From Spirochaetia bacterium (GTDB taxonomy: Bacteria > Spirochaetota > Spirochaetia > Treponematales > Breznakiellaceae), in contig BNVA01000102.1 in NCBI GenBank assembly GCA_025997755.1, positions 1-7,299 on the forward strand: a DNA stretch of 7,299 nucleotides, given 5' to 3'. Position 1 is the first letter of the stretch; each line of letters begins with the position of its first letter. Of this stretch, positions 1-5,805 are shown in pieces. Made by a program: the position numbers and the translations under genes. The notes under the pieces are model-generated. The model ran no database searches. It saw nothing but the letters and a program-made list of their open reading frames with translations, and was not told where the DNA came from.

Positions 1-1
1 T

Positions 2-238
2 TTACGCGAAAATGGGTACTCGCCTTCGGCGGAAAATGCCGTTGCTATAGCCCGTGTACTGGGTGTATCGGTTGAGTACCTTGTTACAGGACAAGAAGCC
101 CCGCAAGACAAAGAACCTTTGCGCCTTGATCCTGATATGCGTAAAATCGTGGAAATTACCGGAAGTCTTAATAAAGCAGATCGCGCTATAGTTTTAAGTT
201 TGGCAAATCAATTAAAGGCGCGCAATTCGCGTAATTGA
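2..238 (+). CDS. XRE-family helix-turn-helix regulator, C-terminal fragment
   Basis: The frame is open from the left edge of the window and ends at TGA 236-238, giving 78 residues of a gene whose start lies outside. The first 30 residues (ENGYSPSAENAVAIARVLGV, then SVEYLVTG) match the end of an XRE/Cro-type helix-turn-helix domain: the residues after the recognition helix, then a helix in which a series of small residues leads to the 'GVSVEYLVTG' closing strand common in spirochaete and Firmicute XRE proteins. The remaining ~45 residues are a short tail (KIVEITGSLNKADRAIVLSL) that is probably helical and could serve in dimerisation. By family it should bind DNA in the cytoplasm and repress or activate nearby genes; its target is unknown. 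The gene downstream starts only 31 bases after its stop, and the promoter of that gene overlaps the stop codon. Confidence 0.78.
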   Translation, partial: LRENGYSPSAENAVAIARVLGVSVEYLVTGQEAPQDKEPLRLDPDMRKIVEITGSLNKADRAIVLSLANQLKARNSRN

Positions 239-263
239 CAGCTTATCCTATTATTTATAAGAT
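235..263 (+). promoter_or_regulatory. sigma-70-type promoter for the 532-residue protein, likely leaderless
   Basis: A perfect -35 hexamer TTGACA lies at 235-240, followed by a 17-base spacer and TAAGAT at 258-263 (4 of 6 matches to TATAAT, with the key TA and final T kept). An alternative -10, TATAAG at 256-261, matches 5 of 6 but leaves only 15 bases of spacer. Six bases separate TAAGAT from the ATG at 270, so the expected transcription start falls on or within a few bases of the start codon. The -35 box overlaps the stop codon of the upstream XRE gene. The boxes are seen directly; activity is inferred. Confidence 0.55.
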
Positions 264-269
264 TTTACT

Positions 270-1868
270 ATGGAAGTGAATGATGGTAACCCTGTAGATG
301 AAAATAATGAGGGCGGTCCGGCTCCGCTTGACGCCGAAATTGAAGATCAGAATCCTGTGGACGCGGCGGCAGGAGCCGAAACCGGTGCAAGCGGCTTTCC
401 GGCTATAAAAAAGTTATTTGAAGACACCCCAAATACGATATTGGAGGATGCCGCATATTACAAATCGCTTTTAAGTGACGGTAACGAAAACGCGCCGCGG
501 CTCCATAATATTTTTCAAAAATACGCAACGGCTAAAGACCCCAAAGACAAGGCTGTTTTCCGTCAACAGATGATAAATGTATTTTGGGATTTTTTAGGGG
601 TCGCCGCCAGAAGTGCGCCTACAAAGCTCACGGGACCTAAAAAGTTTTTGCTTAGATTCGCTATACTGCACCCGAATCTTTTGAACGCGGATGCAAAGGC
701 TTTTTTTGGAAAGTTGATACTAACAAGCGATCTTGAACAGCCTGTATACTATCTGGACGAGTGGTTCAAACTTGTAGGATCGGGACAAATAAAGAATTCA
801 TCCACAGACGAGGTAAGCACAAGCAGAGGAAACGAAAGCGCACACCTTCAAGCCCTATACGAAAAAGCTCAAGGTAAAATGGAAGGAGCGACGGGACTTT
901 TACGCTCAAAAAATAAGGAAAAACTTGGGTTAGAGGCACAAATTGCCGAAAAACTGAGCTTTGCTGTAACTCACGGTACGTATCTGCCTTTTCCTGAAAT
1001 AAGCGCTTGTTACAACGACGCGCAGAAAGCCGCTTTTGCGTCGGTAGGCGAAACCATTAAACAACTGAATAAAATTGACCGCGAAATAAGTATATATATG
1101 CAGGATTTTGAACAGGCAACCGAAGACATGGAGAGTTTGAAGTCAAAACTGGAAGCGGCCGGAGCCTCAACAATGGCATCGGTTGATATTCAGGCAGTAG
1201 ACACGGAATTCGGTTCCATAAGGCAGATGGCAAAGATGACTGTCGGAAGGCAGGGCAACGCCTTTCCCGTCTTAACCAGTGAATTTTTCCGCAGTTCGCC
1301 AAACGGTGTAGGGTTTAAGGAAAACGTCATTTCAAAACTTGCGTGGATCGAAAGTATAGATTCTGAGGCGTTTATAAGGTTTTATAAAAATAAACCTAAC
1401 CGTATCGTGCCGTTTGTGGTTATAATTCCAACCTACGGCGATTTTGGAATGTGTTGGGAGCCGTTTGATAAAGCCAACAGGGCTACAAGCCGTGGACGTA
1501 TTGCGATACCCATGTACCCAAAAAATCTTACTATTGCTTTACTTACCGCCGTAGCCGACCTTCGTTGGCAGGTTGCAAAGGAAAAGGCGTCATTTTACTG
1601 GATGGAAGAAGGTTTAACAGGCAATTACTATCAATGGTTCCAGAATCAGAAGCTGAAAGGCGATGTCCGAAATTATTTTATCCAAGATTATATACTATGG
1701 ATGACCAAAGAAAGCGAAGGCACACAGAAACTTGATAAGGAAATACGCGGCACTTTCTGGCGTTTTATGCCGTTCTCGCAGCCTGTAAAAGAAAAGCTAA
1801 AAGATCGTAACTTGGTCTATCAAGAGCTGTACCAGCGCGACAAGAACCGGCAAATGTCGGACATCTAA
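270..1868 (+). CDS. Uncharacterised 532-residue cytoplasmic protein with acidic N-terminus
   Basis: I do not recognise this protein. The start is well fixed: an in-frame TAA at 258-260 precedes ATG 270, with no other start codon between. No Shine-Dalgarno is visible. Residues 1-40 are acidic and of low complexity, rich in D, E, N, A and G, with NPVD occurring twice (7-10 and 28-31). Residues 45-175 look mostly helical. Residues 190-300 are charged and probably helical, with a likely coiled coil around 258-297. The C-terminal part (about 310-532) seems to be a compact domain rich in aromatics, including VPFVVIIPTYGDFGMCWEPF near 380-399 and a run of W and Y residues at 433-478. There is no signal peptide and no clear membrane segment, so it is probably cytoplasmic. 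It may be co-regulated with, or controlled by, the adjacent XRE protein. It converges on the acyltransferase gene with a 9-base gap. Reading-frame length and ordinary composition make it a real gene; function is unknown. Confidence 0.85.
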   Translation: MEVNDGNPVDENNEGGPAPLDAEIEDQNPVDAAAGAETGASGFPAIKKLFEDTPNTILEDAAYYKSLLSDGNENAPRLHNIFQKYATAKDPKDKAVFRQQMINVFWDFLGVAARSAPTKLTGPKKFLLRFAILHPNLLNADAKAFFGKLILTSDLEQPVYYLDEWFKLVGSGQIKNSSTDEVSTSRGNESAHLQALYEKAQGKMEGATGLLRSKNKEKLGLEAQIAEKLSFAVTHGTYLPFPEISACYNDAQKAAFASVGETIKQLNKIDREISIYMQDFEQATEDMESLKSKLEAAGASTMASVDIQAVDTEFGSIRQMAKMTVGRQGNAFPVLTSEFFRSSPNGVGFKENVISKLAWIESIDSEAFIRFYKNKPNRIVPFVVIIPTYGDFGMCWEPFDKANRATSRGRIAIPMYPKNLTIALLTAVADLRWQVAKEKASFYWMEEGLTGNYYQWFQNQKLKGDVRNYFIQDYILWMTKESEGTQKLDKEIRGTFWRFMPFSQPVKEKLKDRNLVYQELYQRDKNRQMSDI

Positions 1869-1877
1869 ATCAGGGCT

Positions 1878-2708
1878 TTAGTCCCCTTCACAGGGCCATA
1901 TATTCTCTCCCTCCCGAATACCCGCAAGCTCCACAACTTTTTTATGACACTGTTCACGCATTAGGTTTACCGCTTCTTTGCGGGGCAGACTCTGGTCGTA
2001 TAGTAACGGCTCCCCTATGCGCAATGTGATAAGGGGGTAGCCCTTCTTGAAAAACCGGTAGATGCCTGTGGGCGGTCTGTAGGAAAACGCCATGGGGATA
2101 ACAGGAAGGTTGTATTTGTGGGCAATGGAGAACATTCCTTTTTTGAAGGGGCGTATTGGCTGATAGTAAAACCAACTGGAGGCTTCGGGAAAGACATGAA
2201 ACCATTTCTTGCGCCGGTGCAGCGTCTCAAAGGCTTGCACAAACTTTCTCATCGCGTGAATATCTGAAGGAACAGGAATAGCCCCCGCAGCGCGAGCTAT
2301 ATTCCCGTCGACGCTAAGAAGAAACTCCTTTACCGCAGGAAAATAGAGCCGTCTGTACCGGACTGCCTGTAGTATGGAAACGAAATCCCAACGCAGCATG
2401 TGGTTTGATACGGTCATTGCGCCGTTTTTAAATAGAGCTTTGTTTTTTTTCAGGATACTCCGTCCCTCGATCCGCAGTCCGTACCGAATCGGGCAGACAA
2501 AAAAGACGGCGGTAAAAATCGCAAAATATATAAAACCGCTCCAAAGTTTAAATAGCGGGGATTCATCAAGATATGGATAATTAGTATCGAAGTTTATATC
2601 CACCATCTTTTTACCAATATTCATGTGCTCGTCGGGCTTTTCCGGAAATTTAAGCCCCAAATTCGGGACATAAGGCTCTTGCGCCGCTTTGCCTTTTTTG
2701 AAATTCAT
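1878..2708 (-). CDS. PlsC-like lysophospholipid (1-acylglycerol-3-phosphate) acyltransferase
   Basis: This 276-residue protein belongs to the LPLAT/PlsC superfamily, which transfers an acyl chain to lysophosphatidic acid or a similar acceptor at the cytoplasmic membrane in phospholipid synthesis. Seen in the sequence: the catalytic HX4D motif in SNHMLRWD (H103, D108), the block-III glutamate in FPEAS (173-177), and a block-IV-like VIPMAF (203-208). A single hydrophobic segment lies at about 55-74, before the catalytic domain. Block III reads FPEASSW followed by RPFKKGMF, rather than the classical FPEGTRS, so this is a divergent subfamily and the exact acceptor is uncertain. I chose ATG 2708 because AGGAG (2718-2714) lies five bases before it; an in-frame GTG at 2714 would overlap that ribosome site and add only two residues. 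It is downstream of selA on the same strand, 91 bases away, with a possible promoter of its own. Confidence 0.88.
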   Translation of the reverse strand: MNFKKGKAAQEPYVPNLGLKFPEKPDEHMNIGKKMVDINFDTNYPYLDESPLFKLWSGFIYFAIFTAVFFVCPIRYGLRIEGRSILKKNKALFKNGAMTVSNHMLRWDFVSILQAVRYRRLYFPAVKEFLLSVDGNIARAAGAIPVPSDIHAMRKFVQAFETLHRRKKWFHVFPEASSWFYYQPIRPFKKGMFSIAHKYNLPVIPMAFSYRPPTGIYRFFKKGYPLITLRIGEPLLYDQSLPRKEAVNLMREQCHKKVVELAGIREGENIWPCEGD

Positions 2709-2713
2709 GTACA

Positions 2714-2720
2714 CTCCTCT
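2714..2720 (-). promoter_or_regulatory. Ribosome binding site of the acyltransferase, deciding its start
   Basis: On the minus strand the bases read AGAGGAG, with AGGAG ending five bases before ATG 2708. Because its last G is also the first base of the in-frame GTG at 2714, the site argues for ATG 2708 as the true start and against the longer frame. Confidence 0.7.
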
Positions 2721-2731
2721 TTATATATGAT

Positions 2732-2737
2732 ATTATA
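2732..2737 (-). promoter_or_regulatory. Possible -10 box for the acyltransferase gene
   Basis: A perfect TATAAT is present on the minus strand within an AT-rich stretch (about 2718-2768) upstream of the acyltransferase. Transcription would start near 2725, leaving a leader of roughly 17 bases that contains the ribosome site. No convincing -35 is seen at 16-18 bases, so this rests on the -10 alone in an AT-rich background where chance matches are common. Confidence 0.35.
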
Positions 2738-2778
2738 TTAGAGTAGTAGTATAAGGTATATAGTAGGAAACATTATCC

Positions 2779-2806
2779 GGCGCATGGCACAGAAACTGCC
2801 TACGCC
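2779..2806 (-). terminator. Hairpin overlapping the selA stop codon, weak terminator candidate
   Basis: On the minus strand GGCGTAGGCA (2806-2797) and TGCCATGCGCC (2789-2779) can pair as GGCG/CGCC and GGCA/TGCC, with a small internal bulge and a 7-base loop. The selA TAG (2802-2800) lies inside the 5' arm. No T-run follows directly, so it does not meet the usual rule for an intrinsic terminator. It could act as a 3' end stabiliser or partial attenuator between selA and the acyltransferase gene. Confidence 0.3.
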
Positions 2807-4209
2807 AACGCCGCTTTTAACGCCGAACAGATCAATTTTTCATCGCTATTTAAAAGTGTGCGGACGTGTAGGATTACGCGGTCATCTTGGATGGCGGGGA
2901 TCACCGGCACGGGGGCTGTCCGAAGGCGGGCTGCAAGGGTTTCCGCGGTAAGGGAACCGGAGCTTATCGCCACACCGTAACCGGCAAGCACATCGGTGGG
3001 GAATGAACCGCCTCCTATGGCATCTTCAGTTTCAACAACCGAAATGTCTAGGAGGGGGAAGTCTTCCCGCTTTAAAATACGGCACAGCTTTTTGGCTCGT
3101 TCCAAAAGAACGCTTTTGTCCGTTTCGATCATCCTTATTACCGGTATCTCGTTTTGTCTGCCGGATAGGTATAGCCGGAGGGTAGCCTCAAAGGCGGCAA
3201 GCGTCATTTTATCTACCCTAAGCGCCCGCAAAAGCTGATGCTTTTTAATCTTGTCTATAATAGCCTTTGAACCGGCAATCACCCCAATCTGGGGACCGCC
3301 GAGCAGTTTATCACCGGAAAATGTTACGATGTGCGATCCGTCTTGCAGGCAACCGCGCACGGAGTGTTCCCTACCGGCAAATGGTACGTTAAGGGAACAA
3401 AGCAGTCCGCTGCCAAGGTCTTCCATGAACACAAGCCCGCGCTCCGATGCAAGACGCTCCAGTTCTTTGCGGGGTGTCGATTTAACAAAACCTTCTATCC
3501 TGTAGTTTGAAGGGTGTACTTTAAGCAAGACGGCGGTGTTTTCCGTGATTGCATTGCTGTAGTCGTTTATACGTGTCGAATTTGTACAGCCTACAGCGAT
3601 CATTTTTGCGCCGGAAAATGAAAGAATTTCGGGGATTCTAAAGGAGTCGCCAATCTCAACAAGTTCACTTACGGAAACGATTACCTCCCGCCCTGCCGCA
3701 GCAGCCGACAGCGCAAGGAGTACTGCGGCGGCATTGTTGTTGACGACAAGCGCGGCTTCGGCACCGGTTATACGGCATAGACTCCATTCAACATGAGCAT
3801 TGCGCCCGCCGCGTCCGCCGCTCATCTGATCATATTCCAGCGTGCTGTACGTTCCCGATATATCACTTACTGCTTTAAGCGCCTCCTCGGCAAGCGGCGC
3901 GCGCCCCAGGTTTGTGTGAATGATCACACCGGCGGCATTGACCACGGATTTAAGCGTACTCGATGATTTTAAACGGAGCATTGCTGCCGCGCGGCGTACA
4001 ACTAGTTCATACACCGGCAAACTGCCATGGACGCCGCCGCGTATTTCGCACCTGATTTCGCCAAGCGCTTCTTCTATTATATTTTTTACGGTTTCCCTTC
4101 CAAGCGATGCAGAAAATTCGACTGCCCATGGAGAATTAAGCAGATCCTCCATTGCAGGAATTGATCGCAGCAAAGTGTTTGTTTCTATTGCCGTTTGTTT
4201 GCTAATCAT
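2800..4209 (-). CDS. selA: L-seryl-tRNA(Sec) selenium transferase (selenocysteine synthase)
   Basis: SelA is a PLP enzyme that converts seryl-tRNA(Sec) to selenocysteinyl-tRNA(Sec) using selenophosphate, in the cytoplasm. At 469 residues it has the family's normal length. Seen motifs, in order: N-terminal LRSIPAMEDLL (14-24), NAAGVIIHTNLGRAPL (91-106, with R103), YSTLEYDQMSGGRGGRN (121-137), SELVEIGDSFRIPEI (181-195), SGDKLLGGPQIGV (298-310, where K301 should bind PLP), RALR (R328 and R331, the arginine pair that binds the selenium-donor anion in studied SelA), GGGSFPTD (399-406) and the C-terminal VILHVRTLL. The start is fixed by an in-frame TAA directly before ATG 4209; no Shine-Dalgarno is seen. 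Family members usually read SRGELVEIGGSFR where this one has SVSELVEIGDSFR. The next gene downstream is an acyltransferase, not selB. Its presence implies that the organism makes selenoproteins, provided selB, selC and selD lie elsewhere. Confidence 0.96.
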   Translation of the reverse strand: MISKQTAIETNTLLRSIPAMEDLLNSPWAVEFSASLGRETVKNIIEEALGEIRCEIRGGVHGSLPVYELVVRRAAAMLRLKSSSTLKSVVNAAGVIIHTNLGRAPLAEEALKAVSDISGTYSTLEYDQMSGGRGGRNAHVEWSLCRITGAEAALVVNNNAAAVLLALSAAAAGREVIVSVSELVEIGDSFRIPEILSFSGAKMIAVGCTNSTRINDYSNAITENTAVLLKVHPSNYRIEGFVKSTPRKELERLASERGLVFMEDLGSGLLCSLNVPFAGREHSVRGCLQDGSHIVTFSGDKLLGGPQIGVIAGSKAIIDKIKKHQLLRALRVDKMTLAAFEATLRLYLSGRQNEIPVIRMIETDKSVLLERAKKLCRILKREDFPLLDISVVETEDAIGGGSFPTDVLAGYGVAISSGSLTAETLAARLRTAPVPVIPAIQDDRVILHVRTLLNSDEKLICSALKAALA

Positions 4210-4215
4210 TTATTT

Positions 4216-4244
4216 AGTGTAAGAGATCAAACCGGTTATGAAAA
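4216..4244 (-). promoter_or_regulatory. Possible selA promoter with leaderless geometry
   Basis: On the minus strand TTTTCA (4244-4239, 4 of 6 to TTGACA) is followed by exactly 17 bases and then TACACT (4221-4216, 4 of 6 to TATAAT). Six bases separate the latter from the selA ATG at 4209, the same distance as at the 532-residue gene. With no ribosome site between lipoprotein stop and selA start, a short or absent leader would explain the start. The match is weak and selA may instead be read through from the upstream operon. Confidence 0.3.
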
Positions 4245-4273
4245 GTTATGTAGACAACTAAGACAGCGCACTT

Positions 4274-4837
4274 TTATTTAATAATCAGTTCGATGTCTTT
4301 TGAAGCGCCCATATAGCGGTTATCGCCTGAATAGCTTATCGCGGCACGGTAATGCCCCCTGTTGATCGGAGGGGCGGCTAATGGTACCAGCGGAGCGGTT
4401 TCATTATAATAAGTAATTACAAGCCGGACGGGAGAGCGTACCAGCGCCGCCTTTGGTGTTCCATCGTAATCAAACTCTTGTTTGGGTTCGGCTTCGATGG
4501 GTACGAAAGTTTTCTGTATATAATACTCAACTTTGATGGGCTTTCCTTCCTTGTAGCCCTTCCCGGCGGGGCGTTCAACACGGGCGTAATAGGCGCCTAC
4601 TTCGCTGGGAACTTCGGTGGTTCCTTCGTTGTTGTTCCATAGATCGTCTTCGGAGCGGAAGTAGGTAATGACGAATGGAGCCGCATCCTTTGCCGCCTTT
4701 ACATCAATTGGCTGGGGTTGACCGTTATATAACGTATGCTGATATGTTGCGGAAGTAATGATAGGCGGCTCTTGATTGGCACACGAAACAACTGAAATAA
4801 GAATCGTTAGGATAAGCGGTAATTTATTTGAATTCAT
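4274..4837 (-). CDS. Small lipoprotein with two MBG-like repeats
   Basis: This 187-residue protein starts with a lipoprotein signal: MNSNK, a hydrophobic stretch LPLILTILISVV (6-17), then S18 and the probable lipidated C19. The lipobox VVSC is loose, as is usual in spirochaetes. After the signal, the mature part seems to hold two related domains, about residues 30-109 and 115-187. They share a Y(N/D)G.P entry motif (37-41 and 124-128), VITY(F/Y) (56-60 and 140-144), and G.Y.A (81-85 and 161-165), and they end in short beta strands. This layout resembles MBG-type Ig-like beta repeats of bacterial surface proteins; the family name is my inference. The frame is open upstream to 4954, but that extension lies inside cysK and would bury the signal peptide, so ATG 4837 is preferred; ATG 4840 is the neighbouring alternative. 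It is the last gene of the transporter-cysK cluster. Its role is unknown; it is not a typical solute-binding protein. Confidence 0.8.
   Translation of the reverse strand: MNSNKLPLILTILISVVSCANQEPPIITSATYQHTLYNGQPQPIDVKAAKDAAPFVITYFRSEDDLWNNNEGTTEVPSEVGAYYARVERPAGKGYKEGKPIKVEYYIQKTFVPIEAEPKQEFDYDGTPKAALVRSPVRLVITYYNETAPLVPLAAPPINRGHYRAAISYSGDNRYMGASKDIELIIK
4277..4495 (-). repeat. MBG-like repeat unit 2 of the lipoprotein
   Basis: This encodes approximately residues 115-187, up to the C-terminus. Landmarks are YDGTPKA, VITYY, GHYRAAI followed by YSGDNRYMGAS, and a closing IELIIK. The Y.GD..Y.GAS pattern is typical of MBG/Ig-like repeats. The copy is about seven residues shorter than unit 1. 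Confidence 0.5.
4510..4750 (-). repeat. MBG-like repeat unit 1 of the lipoprotein
   Basis: This encodes approximately residues 30-109 of the lipoprotein. Landmarks are YNGQPQP, VITYF, GAYYARV and a closing VEYYIQK. They align in order with those of the second unit, which points to an ancient internal duplication. The boundaries are approximate and were judged by eye. Confidence 0.5.
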
Positions 4838-5793
4838 CATTCCTCCATATCCGAAAGCTGGGTTGAAAGGTAGCGTTCGCCTGAATCGGGGAGGATCACC
4901 ACAATGGTTTTTCCCGTATTTTCTTTCCTCGCCGCGATTTGAAGGGCAGCCCATACCGCAGCCCCCGCTGATATACCCACTAGTATTCCCTCGGTATGGG
5001 CAACACGGCGGGCGGTATTGATAGCGTCCTCGTTGGTTACACGGACAATCTCGTCAATGACCGAGCGGTTTAGTACTTTGGGGACGAAGCCCGCGCCTAT
5101 GCCCTGTATACGGTGCGGTCCGGCTCTGCCTCCTGAAAGTACCGGCGATGCGTCCGGCTCCACCGCGACTATTTTTACTCCCGGCTTACGTTCCTTTAGC
5201 ACTTCGCCCACTCCGGTAATGGTTCCGCCGGTACCGACACCGGCGACAAATATGTCAACGACACCGGCGGTGTCCTCCCAAATTTCAGGCGCGGTAGTTT
5301 GACGGTGAGCCTCCGGGTTTGCCGGATTTTCAAATTGCAGCGGCATAAAGCTATCAGGAATTGTGTGAACCAGTTCGCGGGCTTTATTTACCGCGCCGTT
5401 CATACCGTCTTTGCCCGATGTCAGGACAACATCTGCGCCAAGCATTGCCGCAAGTTTCCGCCGTTCCACCGACATGGTTTCCGGCATGGTTAGGATTAGT
5501 TTGTAACCACGGGCAGCGCAGGCAAATGCCAATCCTATGCCGGTATTGCCAGAAGTAGGTTCAATTACGGTGCCGCCGGGTTTTAGTTTTCCGTCCTTCA
5601 CCGCCGCGTCCAGCATGGCTGCCCCTATGCGGCACTTTACACTGTTCATAGGGTTAAATGATTCTACCTTGGCAAGTACTTTACCGCCCAAGCCCTTGTC
5701 AAGTTTGGCAAGACGCACCAGCGGCGTATTTCCCCGCGCTGCGGTAATATCCTCGTAAATCTTCCCTCGGTTGTCTGCGTTATTGCTGCTCAT
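4837..5793 (-). CDS. cysK: Cysteine synthase A (O-acetylserine sulfhydrylase)
   Basis: CysK joins sulfide to O-acetyl-L-serine to give L-cysteine and acetate; it is a cytoplasmic PLP enzyme of fold type II. The 318-residue length is close to that of E. coli CysK (323). Seen motifs: GNTPLVRL (21-28), SVKCRIG (51-57) with K53 as the PLP lysine, the substrate loop TSGNTG (80-85), [12 protein letters not shown] (103-114), the phosphate-binding GTGGT (187-191), [12 protein letters not shown] (225-236), GISAGAA (273-279) and [11 protein letters not shown] (301-311) with S304 near the PLP ring nitrogen. [12 protein letters not shown] and MPETMS favour CysK over cystathionine beta-synthase or CysM. 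It starts at ATG 5793 with AGGAG six bases upstream. It sits 12 bases after an ABC ATPase gene and overlaps the lipoprotein start, so it is probably in one operon with both. No cysE (serine acetyltransferase) is present in the window. Confidence 0.97.
   Translation of the reverse strand: MSSNNADNRGKIYEDITAARGNTPLVRLAKLDKGLGGKVLAKVESFNPMNSVKCRIGAAMLDAAVKDGKLKPGGTVIEPTSGNTGIGLAFACAARGYKLILTMPETMSVERRKLAAMLGADVVLTSGKDGMNGAVNKARELVHTIPDSFMPLQFENPANPEAHRQTTAPEIWEDTAGVVDIFVAGVGTGGTITGVGEVLKERKPGVKIVAVEPDASPVLSGGRAGPHRIQGIGAGFVPKVLNRSVIDEIVRVTNEDAINTARRVAHTEGILVGISAGAAVWAALQIAARKENTGKTIVVILPDSGERYLSTQLSDMEE
4841..4846 (-). promoter_or_regulatory. Ribosome binding site of the lipoprotein, inside the end of cysK
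   Basis: GGAGGA on the minus strand lies in the last codons of cysK and directly precedes two consecutive ATG codons, 4840-4838 and 4837-4835. The first touches the site, so the second, three bases away, is the more likely start. The cysK stop TGA (4839-4837) overlaps both ATGs, which points to translational coupling. Confidence 0.65.
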
Positions 5794-5799
5794 TCTTAA

Positions 5800-5804
5800 C
5801 TCCT
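5800..5804 (-). promoter_or_regulatory. Ribosome binding site of cysK
   Basis: AGGAG on the minus strand lies six bases before ATG 5793 and directly after the stop codon (TAG 5808-5806) of the ABC ATPase gene. It is the clearest ribosome site in the operon and contrasts with its absence at selA. Confidence 0.75.
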
Positions 5805-5805
5805 G

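Noticed and set aside
219..231. CGCG-caatt-CGCG as a terminator of the XRE gene
   Set aside because: Only four base pairs, inside the coding end, with no following T-run. It is more likely a by-product of repeated CGC codons.
1866..1900. Bidirectional terminator between the two convergent genes
   Set aside because: The gap is 9 bases. Only a 4-base AGGG/CCCT pairing with a long loop is possible, and no T-run follows on either strand.
2709..2799. A tRNA(Sec) gene in the gap downstream of selA
   Set aside because: The gap is 91 bases, mostly AT-rich with a promoter-like TATAAT, and shows no acceptor stem, long variable arm or TTC loop. The only stem is a short hairpin at the selA stop.
3920..4222. 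Plus-strand 100-residue frame opposite the start of selA
   Set aside because: It is antisense to a clearly conserved gene, has no ribosome site, and shows no recognisable motif. The same holds for the other overlapping frames opposite cysK, the acyltransferase and the ATPase.
4838..4954. Long form of the lipoprotein reading frame starting at 4954 (226 residues)
   Set aside because: The extra 39 residues lie wholly within cysK, are rich in Arg, Gly and Pro, and would bury a good signal peptide with lipobox. A strong ribosome site directly precedes the ATGs at 4840 and 4837.
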